Assembly (NCBI RefSeq): GCF_022878925.1
Contig: NZ_CP084629.1
Location: 496,001-560,000 of the forward strand
Length of the DNA stretch: 64,000 nt
Reading direction: 5' to 3'
From: Caballeronia sp. TF1N1
GTDB taxonomy: Bacteria > Pseudomonadota > Gammaproteobacteria > Burkholderiales > Burkholderiaceae
In this document: positions 9,321 through 18,369 of the stretch, piece after piece
How positions within the stretch are numbered: the stretch's first letter is position 1
How the letters are laid out: every line of letters starts with the position of its first letter
Notes under the pieces: model-generated
Told to the model about the DNA's origin: nothing
Database searches by the model: none
The model's input: only the letters and a program-made list of their open reading frames with translations
Position numbers and translations under genes: made by a program

Positions 9321-10136
9321 TCAGTCCTTGATCGTGGATGGCCGCCATGCAAGCAGACGTTTTTCGGCGCCGCGCACGAGGGCATCGGTGACGAGTCCGA
9401 GCAGTGCATAGATCAGGAGACACGCCATAATGATGTCGGTACGCATGTAGTTCTGCGCCGTGATCGCGAGATAGCCGATCCCGCTCGACGCGTTGATCTG
9501 CTCGCCCACCACGAGCGAGAGCCACGCAATGCTCAGCGAATAGCGCAAGCCGACGAGAAACGAAGGCAATGCGCCCGGCAGCACGATATGGCGAATCTGC
9601 TCGGCACGTGTGAGGCCGAGCGTGCTCGCCATCTCGACGATCTTGGCATCGACGCTGCGGATACCCGCGAACAGATTGAGGTAGACCGGTATCAGACAGC
9701 CCAGCGCGACGAGCGCGATCTTCGGTGTCTCGCCGATACCGAACCACAGGATGAACAGCGGCACGAGCGCCAGATGCGGCAAGGTGCGCGTCATTTGCAA
9801 AAGGGCATCGACGGAATCCTCGCCACGGCGCGAGAGACCGCTAACGAGCGCAAGCGCGACACCGAGCGTGAGGCCGATGGCAAGCCCGCTTCCCGCACGC
9901 GCCAGCGACGCAAGTAGATGCGTGCCGAGTTCGCCGCTGGCTGCGAGTTCCCAGAGCGTCGTGGCAATCTGCGCGGGCGACGAGAAGCGCCGTTCGTTGA
10001 CGAACCCGGTTGACGACGCCAGTTGCCATGCCGACAACAACGCCACCGGCACGACGAGCCGCCGCCAGCGCAATACGGCGGCGCGTCGCGGCGCGGGCGC
10101 GGCTTGGCCTTCGACGGCAAGTGTTGGATGCGACAT
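9321..10136 (-). CDS. ABC transporter permease (SsuC/TauC-like)
   Basis: 271-residue inner-membrane permease. Two in-frame starts compete: ATG at 10163, overlapping the upstream stop as ATGA, and ATG at 10136 (MSHPTLAVEG). I prefer 10136 because an AAGGAG ribosome-binding site sits seven bases before it. The sequence shows the SsuC pattern: LLQMTRTLPHLALVPLFILWFGIGE, the EAA-like MASTLGLTRAEQIRHIVLPGALP, and GLRYSLSIAWLSLVVGEQI. It forms the membrane channel for the ATPase at 8601 and the binding protein at 10160. Confidence 0.9.
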   Translation of the reverse strand: MSHPTLAVEGQAAPAPRRAAVLRWRRLVVPVALLSAWQLASSTGFVNERRFSSPAQIATTLWELAASGELGTHLLASLARAGSGLAIGLTLGVALALVSGLSRRGEDSVDALLQMTRTLPHLALVPLFILWFGIGETPKIALVALGCLIPVYLNLFAGIRSVDAKIVEMASTLGLTRAEQIRHIVLPGALPSFLVGLRYSLSIAWLSLVVGEQINASSGIGYLAITAQNYMRTDIIMACLLIYALLGLVTDALVRGAEKRLLAWRPSTIKD

Positions 10137-10159
10137 GAGACGGCTCCTTCGGAAAGTGT

Positions 10160-11164
10160 TCATGCCCGCGTCGCGAGCTGGCCGTCGAAGGCCGTGCTCA
10201 CGTTGCCGATCGACTGCTTGATCATGCCGTAGCGATAGAAACCGTCAGCGGCGTGCTGAAGCGCGTTGCGCACGTTGGAATCGAGCGGCGCGGGCGTCGG
10301 CTTGTACTCGGCGAGCAAGGACTTCGCGGTGGCGGGATCGAGATGCGTGTCCTTCACGAGCGCGGCGGCGGCCGCATCGACATTGGCGAGCGCCCAACGT
10401 TGCGCGCGCTCGCTGCGAGCGAGGAAGTCGCGGATCGCATCGCGCTTGTCCCGCGCCGCTTTCTCATGCACGAGTAGAAAGTTGTTGCCGCTATAGAGAT
10501 AGTCGACGTCGCGCAGATCGGCGATGGGATACGCGCCGTTCTGCTGGATCGCAAGCGTCGAATATGGCGCCCAGGTGAGCCACGCATCGACGGCGCCGGC
10601 GGCAAATGCGGGCTTCGCGGCACCGGGATCGAGGAACACGAGGTTCACGTCTTCTCGCTTCAACCCCGCCTTTTCGATGAGACCGTAAGCCATCAGTTGC
10701 GGCCCGCCGCCTGCATTGACCGCGAGCTTCTTGCCCTTCAGGTCCGCGACCTTGCGGATGCCCGAGTCGCGTTGCGCGAGCAGCGGAATGAAGCTCGGCG
10801 CGAAGGTAATGGCGCTGACCGCGCGCGCCGGGCAACCCGCCGCATATGCAAAGAGGAACACGCTGTCGCCGGTCTGACCGACATCGAGTGCGTCGGCGTT
10901 GAAGGCCTGCAATTCCGGCTGGCCTGCGGGAAACTTGCTCCACTCGATTTCGTACGGCAGATTCTTCGCTTCGCCGGAGGCTTCGAGGAAGGCTTTCCAG
11001 CCGATGGAATTCATGTCGCCCACGCGCAGCACCGGAGCCGCGCGCGCGGACGTGCCTATCATGAAGCCCGCCGCCGTGGCGAGGCCGCCGAGAATCAGCT
11101 TGCGGCGAGTCGAAGAGCCGGGAGTGTCGTCGGATAAAACGGTGTTGGTCGATTGGTCGGTCAC
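10160..11164 (-). CDS. ABC transporter substrate-binding protein (SsuA/TauA-like)
   Basis: About 334 residues from a GTG start at 11164. An in-frame extension upstream would run through the aldolase gene and is rejected. The N-terminus has a short leader, SSTRRKLILGGLATAAGFMIGTSARA, with twin arginines and a hydrophobic core, suggesting Tat or Sec export. The mature protein has SsuA-like segments: RVGDMNSIGWKAFLEASGEA, YEIEWSKFPAGQPELQAFNADALDVG and LLAQRDSGIRKVADLKGKKLAVN. The ribosome-binding site is weak, so the exact start is less certain. Ligand class (aliphatic sulfonate or related) is inference. Confidence 0.85.
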   Translation of the reverse strand: MTDQSTNTVLSDDTPGSSTRRKLILGGLATAAGFMIGTSARAAPVLRVGDMNSIGWKAFLEASGEAKNLPYEIEWSKFPAGQPELQAFNADALDVGQTGDSVFLFAYAAGCPARAVSAITFAPSFIPLLAQRDSGIRKVADLKGKKLAVNAGGGPQLMAYGLIEKAGLKREDVNLVFLDPGAAKPAFAAGAVDAWLTWAPYSTLAIQQNGAYPIADLRDVDYLYSGNNFLLVHEKAARDKRDAIRDFLARSERAQRWALANVDAAAAALVKDTHLDPATAKSLLAEYKPTPAPLDSNVRNALQHAADGFYRYGMIKQSIGNVSTAFDGQLATRA

Positions 11165-11195
11165 GTGTATATGTCGGCAGAAGAGTGGCGGGAAG

Positions 11196-12005
11196 TCAGA
11201 GGGCGTAACCGGGATTGCGCTGATCGAGCAGACGCTTGAGCGCTTCGAAATGCAGCACGTGGTAGGGCTTGCCGGACCAAGCCGCGCCTTCCTTTGCCGC
11301 TTCCGTGTATTGGCGATGCACCTTTTCCTGCTGCTCTTGCGATAAAAGCCGCAGCGGTTTGCCGGTTGAATACGCGAGCACCTGAAAGCGCGCCGCGCGT
11401 TCGAGCAGATAAAGACGGTCATACGCCTGCGACACGCTGCGCCCCGTGACGATCACGCCATGATTCGCCAGGAACAAGATGCTCTTGTCGCCGAGACGGT
11501 CGGCAAGACGCCGCCCTTCCTCGATGTCGTAGGCTAGCCCGGTGTATTCGTCGTCGTAGGCAATGTGCTTGAGCAGCAGCAATTCCGCCTGGCCGATAGG
11601 CAACAGCCGCTGATCCGCAAGACGCGTGAGCGCGGTCGTATAGGGCATATGCGTATGCAGCACGGCGGCATGACGAACTGGATCTGCCTGATGGATCGGC
11701 AGGTGAATGCATAGCGCCGATTGCTCCACCACGCCTTCTCCGGCAATGCGGTTGGCGTCGTAATCGAGCGTGAGAAAATCGCTGGCCTTGACTTCGGACC
11801 AATGCAAACCGAATGGCGCGACGAGAAAGCGCCCGCGCGGATCGGGCAGCGACAGCGAAAAGTGATTGGCGATGCCTTCGTGCAGATCGTGCATGACCGC
11901 TGCGCGATGCGCGGCCGCAAGATCGATGCGTCCTGTCTGTTCGAATCGTTCGATTTCCGCGATTTCCGCGATATCCACGAGCGTCGCGCTGTCCGCTTCG
12001 GCCAT
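11196..12005 (-). CDS. Class II aldolase/adducin family protein
   Basis: 269 residues. Start ATG 12005 chosen because an AAGGTGG ribosome-binding site precedes it; the longer in-frame ATG 12071 lacks one. It has the class II aldolase/adducin fold signs: an early NHFSL...GRFLVAP segment, and metal-ligand candidates in HTHMPYTTALTR and LFLANHGVIVTGRS, which carry the paired histidines that bind zinc in this fold. It is first in the minus-strand operon ahead of SsuA/C/B-like genes, so a role in metabolising the imported compound's carbon skeleton is possible. The substrate cannot be named. Confidence 0.8.
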   Translation of the reverse strand: MAEADSATLVDIAEIAEIERFEQTGRIDLAAAHRAAVMHDLHEGIANHFSLSLPDPRGRFLVAPFGLHWSEVKASDFLTLDYDANRIAGEGVVEQSALCIHLPIHQADPVRHAAVLHTHMPYTTALTRLADQRLLPIGQAELLLLKHIAYDDEYTGLAYDIEEGRRLADRLGDKSILFLANHGVIVTGRSVSQAYDRLYLLERAARFQVLAYSTGKPLRLLSQEQQEKVHRQYTEAAKEGAAWSGKPYHVLHFEALKRLLDQRNPGYAL

Positions 12006-12296
12006 TGCAGTCCACCTTTCCTTGCATTCGATGGAGAAGAGCATTCTGCTGGCGTGCAGATGCGCGAACAAACATCGAAAGGTGATTCGCTATTGAGCGC
12101 GCGGCTTGATTAGTTATGCGATGGGGACAGCTTTGTAAATAATCGCGCGTGAATGCAGGACTATTTGAGACGCGGCCTGACAGTATAATGAGCGCCCGCG
12201 CCCGTAGCCGGTCGCACCAATGCTCTCGCAATCAGCCAGATTTTTGCAATTCGACCGTCCTTCAGGACAGGTCGCAGCAACAAAGGATAAGCCTGC
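12006..12296. promoter_or_regulatory. Divergent intergenic region between the aldolase operon and the AGCS symporter
   Basis: This 291-base spacer carries the promoters of both divergent units. A consensus-like TATAAT stands at 12184-12189 on the plus strand, but the nearest TTGAGA (12165-12170) is only 13 bases upstream, so the -35 element is uncertain. An AAAGGA ribosome-binding site precedes the GTG start at 12297. No operator palindrome or convincing riboswitch fold was recognised. Confidence 0.35.
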
Positions 12297-13868
12297 GTGG
12301 AAAATCTTTTCCAATCCGTGAATGCGTTCTTCGCATTCATCGCGCCCATTTCCGATTTTCTCTGGGACTTTCCCACCAACTTCAAAGCTTATTCACAGAT
12401 TCCGGTTCTCGGACAGTTCCCCTTCGCAATACTGCTGCTGGTGGGCGTCGGCATTTACTTCTCCATTCGCACGCGCTTTGTCCAGACCATGAACATGCGC
12501 AAGATCGTGCGTATCATGTTGCGCCGGCAGACATCGAGCACGGGCGTAAGCGCGCTTGCATCGTTCATGCTGGGACTCGCGATGCGCGCGGGACCGGGAA
12601 ATATTGTCGGCATCACGGGCGCGATTTCCGTCGGCGGACCAGGCGCATTATTCTGGATGTGGGTCGCGGCGTTCTTCGGCATGGCGACCGCTTTCATGGA
12701 ATCCACACTGGCGCAACTCTTCAAGGAGAGAAAGCAGAACGAGTTCGTCGGCGGCTTGCCGTTTTATGGACGCCGCATTCTCGGCGACCGGCGAATTGTC
12801 GGCACGTTTCTGTCGCTCGTGTTTATCGTCTATGCGCTTTTCAACGTGCCGCCGCAAACGTTCAACGTGTTCACCGCGATAGGCCCGATTGCCGATACCG
12901 TCGCCGGCACGCATCTCGCGCGGCAATCGGCGGTGTATTACTTCATTGCGGGCGGATTGATCGTCGCGTGTTCGTTCATCATCATGGGCGGCATTCGGCG
13001 AGTCACGGCTTATACCGATGTACTCGTGCCGATCAAGGCCGCGCTCTTCTGCCTGATGTCGCTCGTTATCATCCTCATTAATCTGCCGCTCATTCCGTAC
13101 TTCTTTCGCGAAGTGGTGGTCGGGGCGTTCGCGCCGCATGCATTGTTCGGCGGCGCTATTGGCACGGCGCTCGCGCAGGGCGTGAAGCGCGGGCTGATGT
13201 CGAACGAAGCAGGACAGGGCACCATTACGATGGCGGCCGCCATTGCCGATAACGATCACCCGTGCGAACAGGGTTTCGTGCAAAGCCTGGGCGTGTTCTT
13301 CGACACCATGGTCATCTGCACGATGACGGGCTTCATCGTCGTGATGGCGCACGTGTGGACCGGCACGGTCGATGGTCAGGCGTGGGAATCGGTGAGGGCA
13401 TCGAAGATCACGGTTTATCTGGCTTCCGTGCAGACGCTGGTGCCTGAGTCGGTGGGCCACGTGATCCGCATCGTGATGTGTCTGTGCTACGGCCTTTTCG
13501 CGTTCACCACGTTGCTCGGCATGATCTCGTTCGCGGAGATTTCCGCGAATTTCATCTCGCGTGGGCGCGCGTTCATCGTGGGAATAAGAGTCGTCGGCTC
13601 GCTTGTGTTCGTGCCGTTCGGCGCGTTGACGGTGCTCGCGGGCCTCGAATTGCCAAACTTGTGGGCGTTGTCGGACCTGATGAATATCGTCATGGTGCTG
13701 CTCAACGTTCCAATCGTGCTGGCTGGGCAACGGCTCGTGTATCGCGCGCTGGCGGATTATCGGAAGGGAAGCGGCGGGAGGTTCGTCTCGGCGAACATTG
13801 GCGTGAAGACAGAATATTGGCTGGACGATCGGAAAAGCGCCACGCCGCCGCAGCAGACAACCCGCTGA
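12297..13868 (+). CDS. Alanine/glycine:cation symporter (AGCS family)
   Basis: 523-residue integral membrane transporter that would couple uptake of small amino acids such as alanine or glycine to sodium or protons. GTG start at 12297 follows an AAAGGA site. Family segments visible: LGLAMRAGPGNIVGITGAISVGGPGALFWMW, TLAQLFKER, RRITAYTDVLVPIKA-type helix, and the AGCS mark SNEAGQGT. About ten hydrophobic helices span the length, matching the usual 450-550 residue size. It stands alone, divergent from the aldolase operon and convergent with the SDR at 13917. Confidence 0.92.
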   Translation: MENLFQSVNAFFAFIAPISDFLWDFPTNFKAYSQIPVLGQFPFAILLLVGVGIYFSIRTRFVQTMNMRKIVRIMLRRQTSSTGVSALASFMLGLAMRAGPGNIVGITGAISVGGPGALFWMWVAAFFGMATAFMESTLAQLFKERKQNEFVGGLPFYGRRILGDRRIVGTFLSLVFIVYALFNVPPQTFNVFTAIGPIADTVAGTHLARQSAVYYFIAGGLIVACSFIIMGGIRRVTAYTDVLVPIKAALFCLMSLVIILINLPLIPYFFREVVVGAFAPHALFGGAIGTALAQGVKRGLMSNEAGQGTITMAAAIADNDHPCEQGFVQSLGVFFDTMVICTMTGFIVVMAHVWTGTVDGQAWESVRASKITVYLASVQTLVPESVGHVIRIVMCLCYGLFAFTTLLGMISFAEISANFISRGRAFIVGIRVVGSLVFVPFGALTVLAGLELPNLWALSDLMNIVMVLLNVPIVLAGQRLVYRALADYRKGSGGRFVSANIGVKTEYWLDDRKSATPPQQTTR

Positions 13869-13884
13869 CGGCGGCGTGATCGAA

Positions 13885-13902
13885 GGTCCTCTCGCGAGGA
13901 CC
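13885..13902. terminator. Perfect hairpin between convergent genes
   Basis: GGTCCTC, a four-base TCGC loop, then GAGGACC: a perfect seven-pair stem between the ends of the AGCS symporter and the convergent SDR. There is no T-run on either side, so intrinsic termination is only possible, not shown. Confidence 0.4.
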
Positions 13903-13916
13903 CGTTACCGCTCAAC

Positions 13917-14663
13917 TTAACGCATACCGCCGCTGGCGATCAGTTGCTCGCCGGTGATCCACTTCGAATCATCCGAGGCCAGGAATACCGCGATCGTCGC
14001 GATATCGTCCGGGCGGCCAACGCGGCCAAGCGGCGTTTGAGCGACGATCTGAGTCTCGAAGTCAGAGCCGATGATACCGTTGCTCTGCGTGCCTTCTGTC
14101 ACGATCATGCCGGGGTTGATGGAGTTCACGCGGATCTTCTTCGGGCCGAGTTCACGGGCGAGGGAACCGGTAATGGCATCGACCGCGCCTTTCGTGCCGC
14201 TATAAACCGCGCTTTGCGGCGGCGTGATACGCGACACGACCGAACTCACGTTGATGATGCTTCCGCCTTCGCCGAGGTGCGCCGCAGCGAACTTGGTCGT
14301 CAGCAGCACACCGAGCACGTTCACGTTGAACTGCTTATGGTAATGCTCCTCGGTGATTTCCTCGACCGGTGCGAACTCGTACACGCCCGAGTTGTTCACG
14401 AGGATATCCAGCCGTCCGTAGGTTTCGACGGCGGCATTGACGATTCCTTGCGCATCCGCCGACTTCGACACATCGCCGCCCACTGCGGTCGCCTTGCCGT
14501 TTGCCGCGGTGATGGCCGCGACCACTTCATCTGCGCCCGCCTTGCTGCTTGCGTAATTCACGACCACGGAAGCGCCTTCTGCCGCGAGCGCCTTGGCGAT
14601 TGCCGCGCCAATTCCCTTCGATGCACCCGTTACGACTGCAACCTTGCCGGTGAGCTTGCCCAT
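13917..14663 (-). CDS. SDR family oxidoreductase (FabG-like)
   Basis: 248-residue classical short-chain dehydrogenase/reductase. Visible marks: NAD(P)-binding TGASKGIG at residues 12-19, the NNSG segment (NNAG variant) after DILV, the catalytic serine in INVSSVVS, and YSGTK (YxxxK). The C-terminal INPGMIVTEGT and LASDDSKWITGEQLIASGG are typical of 3-oxoacyl-ACP or glucose dehydrogenase-like members. It is monocistronic, and its substrate is not deducible. The N-terminal MGKLTGKVAVVTG fixes the start. Confidence 0.9.
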   Translation of the reverse strand: MGKLTGKVAVVTGASKGIGAAIAKALAAEGASVVVNYASSKAGADEVVAAITAANGKATAVGGDVSKSADAQGIVNAAVETYGRLDILVNNSGVYEFAPVEEITEEHYHKQFNVNVLGVLLTTKFAAAHLGEGGSIINVSSVVSRITPPQSAVYSGTKGAVDAITGSLARELGPKKIRVNSINPGMIVTEGTQSNGIIGSDFETQIVAQTPLGRVGRPDDIATIAVFLASDDSKWITGEQLIASGGMR

Positions 14664-15056
14664 GTCTGTCTTCCTTTATCGATGATTCGCTGAAAGTTAA
14701 GCCGGCGTTGAATCAGGTTCAGGCCGGCTTGCGTTGAGAAGCAATGTATCCGTGAGCGGCATCTTGAAAAAGCCCGATATGACGAATTGATTTGCGGGAT
14801 TTAACGAACAATCGGACGCTGGTTATTCATTGAACGATGAATTACCACGCGGCTTGCGCATTCTTCAGAGGTGAAGGGGCCCAATGGCGAGCATTACCGA
14901 TTCTGAAACATCCGGCTAGCAATCGGCGTACTTTCGCATACTCTTAAGGAGCACAGAAGGTGCGATCTCGGCGGCTGCTTATTCAACAGCGGCACCACAT
15001 ACTTCAGATAGATTGGTATTACTTAGTAAACTGCGACTAACCTGCGGAGAAAGGAC
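14664..15056. other. Intergenic region upstream of aqpZ and the SDR
   Basis: 393 bases between divergent genes. A GGAGAAAGG ribosome-binding site lies just before the aqpZ start, and an 11-base palindrome TTACT-T-AGTAA sits at 15019-15029, close enough to the gene to be an operator or part of a promoter. One short open frame (about 36 codons from near 14837) shows no ribosome-binding site and is not called. No RNA gene recognised. Confidence 0.4.
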
Positions 15057-15788
15057 ATGCCTCTACAGAATCGAATGTTAGCGGAGTTCGTCGGAACGTT
15101 CTGGCTGGTGGTGGGCGGATGCGGCAGCGCGATCATCGCGGCAAAATTCTCGACTGTTGGAATCGGGCTCCTTGGTGTGTCGCTCGCGTTCGGACTGAGC
15201 CTTCTCACGATGGCCTATGCCGTCGGTCCCATCTCCGGATGCCATGTTAATCCCGCTGTCACAATCGGCCTGACGGTTGCGGGCCGTTTTCCCGCGCGCG
15301 ATGTCGGTCCTTATATCGTCGCTCAGGTGCTTGGCGCCATAGCGGGCGCGGCCGTGCTCGCATATGTCGCAGCGGGTGCGCCGGACTTCGACCGCTTCGC
15401 GGGATTCGCCGCCAACGGATACGGCGATCATTCACCCGGCAAGTACACGCTAGGCGCGGGACTCGTGTCCGAAGTCGTGATGACGTTCATGTTCGTGTTC
15501 GTCATTCTCGCGGCCACGCATGAGCGCGCGCCGGTCGGCTTCGCGCCGATCGCCATCGGACTCTGCCTTACGCTCATTCATCTGGTAAGCATTCCGGTGA
15601 CCAACACCTCGGTCAACCCGGCGCGCTCGACCGGTCCCGCGCTTTTCGCGGGCATGTGGGCAATCCAGCAACTTTGGATGTTCTGGGTGGCGCCGATAGT
15701 GGGCGCGATATTCGCGGGCCTGATCTATCCGGCGATGTCCGGGTCGTTGTCGCCCACCGCGCCTATCGTGGGCCGCAAGGTGAGTTGA
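15057..15788 (+). CDS. aqpZ: Aquaporin Z, water channel
   Basis: 243-residue MIP-family channel. Both pore NPA motifs are present, at residues 65-67 (GCHVNPAVT) and 187-189 ([10 protein letters not shown]). The selectivity-filter arginine (R190) directly follows the second NPA, and a histidine sits in the [13 protein letters not shown] segment, the combination of a water-selective AqpZ and not a glycerol facilitator. Six membrane helices plus two re-entrant loops are evident. Start ATG 15057 with a strong GGAGAAAGG site. It likely mediates rapid osmotic water flow across the inner membrane. Confidence 0.95.
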   Translation: MPLQNRMLAEFVGTFWLVVGGCGSAIIAAKFSTVGIGLLGVSLAFGLSLLTMAYAVGPISGCHVNPAVTIGLTVAGRFPARDVGPYIVAQVLGAIAGAAVLAYVAAGAPDFDRFAGFAANGYGDHSPGKYTLGAGLVSEVVMTFMFVFVILAATHERAPVGFAPIAIGLCLTLIHLVSIPVTNTSVNPARSTGPALFAGMWAIQQLWMFWVAPIVGAIFAGLIYPAMSGSLSPTAPIVGRKVS

Positions 15789-15801
15789 CGCCAAGCCCCA
15801 G

Positions 15802-15825
15802 GCGCGCGGTGAAGCTACCGCGCGC
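15802..15825. terminator. Hairpin at the aqpZ / marR convergent junction
   Basis: GCGCGCGGT, loop GAAGCT, ACCGCGCGC: a perfect nine-pair stem located just after aqpZ and overlapping the last codons of the convergent MarR gene. No adjacent T-run, so a terminator role is tentative. Confidence 0.35.
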
Positions 15826-16369
15826 TGTCGGCCTGATAAGCCTCGAAGAAATCATCCGATGCGACCTTGTCCGCAAGCGTCCGCAACGTCGCCGCAGCGC
15901 CCGCTCCGAGCACGCGATCCACGCGCCGGTTCGCAGCCACCCAATACGCAAGCGCGGCCTTCAATTGCTTTCTGCCCAACGCCGTGAGCACGCAGCGCTT
16001 CGAGCGCTTGTCCTCGGCATCCGCGCGTAATTCCAGCAGTTCGTCACGCACGAGCGGACGCATGGCATGCGTCACCGCCGACACCTGTATGCCGAGCCGC
16101 GACGCCAGTTCCTGCAGGGACGGTCCTTCGCTCGCGTGCTCCTTGCAGTATCGATCGATCTGCGAGAGCAGCGCCATTTGCGTCGCCTTCATGTCGAGCG
16201 GCGCGAGCGCCTCGTCATAAAGCTGGCTCAGTCGACGCGATGCCCGGCGCAGCGCCGTGTTCGTGCAGGCGAGCGGTGCAAACACGTCAGCGGCATCGGA
16301 CTCGATAGTCGGGACGGACTCGGCACGCTTCGTTCGTGCCTTAGATGTAGCTTTCTTTTCCATACGCAT
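15815..16369 (-). CDS. MarR family transcriptional regulator
   Basis: About 184 residues from ATG 16369 (an ATG two codons later at 16363 is equally possible). A Lys/Ser-rich N-terminal tail precedes the winged-helix domain: LRRASRRLSQLYDEALAPLDMKATQMALLSQI, recognition helix LASRLGIQVSAVTHAMRPLVRDELL, and wing ELRADAEDKRSKRCVLTALGRKQL. It is divergent from the SDR at 16469. Regulators of this group usually sense small ligands and repress the divergent neighbour through a palindrome, and one is present at 16422-16433. Confidence 0.88.
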   Translation of the reverse strand: MRMEKKATSKARTKRAESVPTIESDAADVFAPLACTNTALRRASRRLSQLYDEALAPLDMKATQMALLSQIDRYCKEHASEGPSLQELASRLGIQVSAVTHAMRPLVRDELLELRADAEDKRSKRCVLTALGRKQLKAALAYWVAANRRVDRVLGAGAAATLRTLADKVASDDFFEAYQADSAR

Positions 16370-16391
16370 AGGATGGTTGATTGCCTCGCGC

Positions 16392-16433
16392 TTGACAAGC
16401 TTCGGGCAAATACACATATACTTGAGCCCTCAA
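16392..16433 (+). promoter_or_regulatory. Promoter with candidate MarR operator for the SDR/AKR unit
   Basis: TTGACA at 16392-16397 and TATACT at 16417-16422 (19-base spacer; CATATA at 16415 would give 17) form a good sigma-70 promoter pointing at the SDR gene. Immediately downstream, overlapping the start region, lies TTGAG-CC-CTCAA (16422-16433), a perfect inverted repeat extendable by one imperfect base pair each side. Its position between the divergent marR and SDR genes fits a MarR operator. Binding itself is inference. Confidence 0.55.
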
Positions 16434-16468
16434 CTAACTCCAGTTTATTCCTTCGTCAGGGAGAAGTC

Positions 16469-17266
16469 ATGGTGAATCAAGCATCCCGCAAGATTGCGGT
16501 TGTCACGGGCGCGTCGTCGGGTATCGGCGCGGTGTATGCGCAACGTCTGGCCGCGCGCGGCTACGATCTGTGGCTGGTCGCGCGTCGCGCCGACCGTCTG
16601 CGCGAACTGGCGAGCGAGATTGGCGGCGCGCATGGCGTGAACGTCGAGACGGTCGTCGCAGACCTGACCAGCGAGGCGGATCTGCAACGCGTCGAGCAGC
16701 GCATCGCGGCCGAAGCGAACATCCACGTGCTCGTCAATAACGCGGGACTCGCGCGGTTGCGGCCGGTGGCGCAGTCATCGGTGGCGGATACGGCCACGCA
16801 GATCGCGCTCAATATCACCGCGCTCGTTCGTCTGACGCAAGCCGTGGTGCCCGGTTTCGTCGCGCGCAACGAAGGCGCGATCATCAACATTGCTTCGGTG
16901 CTGGCGCTCGACACCTTGCCGGTCAGCGCTGTTTATAGCGGCACGAAGGGCTTCGTTCTGAACTACACGCGCGGCTTGCAACTGGAACTCGCGAACACCG
17001 GCGTGAAGGTGCAAGCGGTGCTGCCCGCAGCGACGGCCACGGAAATCTGGGACGAATCGGGCGTGCCGCTCGACTCGCTGGCGGCGGGCACGGTCATGCG
17101 CACCGAAGACATGGTCGATGCCGCGCTCGAAGGTTTCGATCAGGGTGAAGCCATCACCATGCCGTCGGTACACGACGCGCAGTTGTTGCACAGCTTCGAA
17201 GAAGCGCGTCAAACGCTATTCCGCGCATCGCAGAACGGCACCGCCGCGCCGCGCTATCGCGCCTGA
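16469..17266 (+). CDS. SDR family oxidoreductase
   Basis: 265-residue short-chain dehydrogenase/reductase. TGASSGIG nucleotide-binding motif at residues 13-20, NNAG after HVLV, active-site serine in NIASVLALD region, and YSGTK (YxxxK). The C-terminal PAATATEIWDESG segment resembles the DltE/YqjQ-like subgroup. Start ATG 16469 is preceded by GGGAGAAG. It is divergent from a MarR gene with a candidate operator between them, and it is followed 29 bases later by a broken aldo/keto reductase. Together they look like an inducible carbonyl-detoxification unit (inference). Confidence 0.88.
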   Translation: MVNQASRKIAVVTGASSGIGAVYAQRLAARGYDLWLVARRADRLRELASEIGGAHGVNVETVVADLTSEADLQRVEQRIAAEANIHVLVNNAGLARLRPVAQSSVADTATQIALNITALVRLTQAVVPGFVARNEGAIINIASVLALDTLPVSAVYSGTKGFVLNYTRGLQLELANTGVKVQAVLPAATATEIWDESGVPLDSLAAGTVMRTEDMVDAALEGFDQGEAITMPSVHDAQLLHSFEEARQTLFRASQNGTAAPRYRA

Positions 17267-17295
17267 TCGCCGGAAACGGAGAGGAGCAGATCGAC

Positions 17296-18336
17296 ATGCG
17301 TTATCGCATTTTCGGAAGTACGGGGCTGAAGGTATCGTCGCTGGCTCTGGGCACGGGCAACTTCGGCACCGGTTGGGGATACGGCTCGGAGCGCGACGAA
17401 GCGAAGACGGTCTTCGATACGTATCGTGCGGCAGGCGGCAATTTCATCGATACCGCCGACAGCTATCAGTTCGGCGATAGCGAAACCATCCTCGCCGAGT
17501 TCATCAAGGCGGAGCGCGAGGACATCGTGCTCGCGAGCAAATTCTCGCTCGGGGCGTCGCCGGACGCGGGTCTGCAGCGCACCGGCAACAGCCGCAAGGC
17601 GATGGTGCAGGCGGTCGACGCAAGCCTGAAACGGCTCGATACCGATCGCATCGATCTTCTCTGGGTGCACATGCCCGACGGCGTGACGCCAAGCGAGGAG
17701 ATCGCGCGCGGGCTCGACGACCTCGTGCGCGCCGGCAAGATCCTCTATGCGGGGCTATCGGACTTTCCCGCCTGACGCGTCGCGACGGCGGCGACGATCG
17801 CCGAGATGCGCGGTTGGGCGCCGATCAGCGCGTTGCAGATCGAGTACAGCCTGGTCGAGCGCACCGTCGAACGCGAGTTGCTGCCAATGGCCGCGGCTTT
17901 CGGTCTTGGCACGGTGGCCTGGTCGCCGCTCGGAGGCGGGCTTCTGAGCGGTAAGTATCGGCAAGGCGAGACGGGGCGCAAGCAAGGACTCGGTGTCGTG
18001 ATACACGACGAAAGCGACGCGCGCAAGACCGCCACGGTCGACGCGGTTCTCGCCATCGCCAATGAGCTGGGTGTATCGGCGGCGCAGGTGGCGATTGCGT
18101 GGGTGCTCTCGAAGGGCGTGTTGCCGATCATCGGACCGCGTACCTTGAAGCAGCTGGACGACAACCTCGGTGCGCTCGCGGTCTCGCTTAGTGCGGAGCA
18201 GCTCGCGCGTCTGGATGCGGCAAGCGCCACGCCGCTCGGTTTTCCGCATGACGTGGTGAACGCGGAGAGAACGCGCAGCCGGCTGGCGGGCGGCAAGGCG
18301 GATTTGCTGGATTATCCGCTGACGCCTGTTCGATGA
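17296..18336 (+). pseudogene. Aldo/keto reductase interrupted by an in-frame TGA
   Basis: A full-length aldo/keto reductase reading frame of 347 codons with AGGAG before ATG 17296. Both halves are well conserved. The N-terminal half has MRYRIFGSTGLKVSSLALGTGNFG, the catalytic D/Y in FIDTADSYQFG, K in LASKFSLG and H in WVHMPDG. The C-terminal half has LQIEYSLVERTVERELLPMA, GVVAWSPL-type and LSKGVLPIIGPRT. They are separated only by a TGA at codon 160 (17773-17775), in the same frame. A tryptophan codon (TGG) is the simplest ancestor, since the context SDFPA-x-RV corresponds to a conserved W-R-V in relatives. Either a recent nonsense mutation or a sequencing error; the flanking frame shows no other decay. 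Confidence 0.85.
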
Positions 18337-18369
18337 AGAAAAGGGGGCGAGCCTCGGCCCCAAAAAACA

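Noticed and set aside
14837..14947. Short open frame of about 36 codons upstream of aqpZ
   Set aside because: No ribosome-binding site, no signal or family features; expected by chance.
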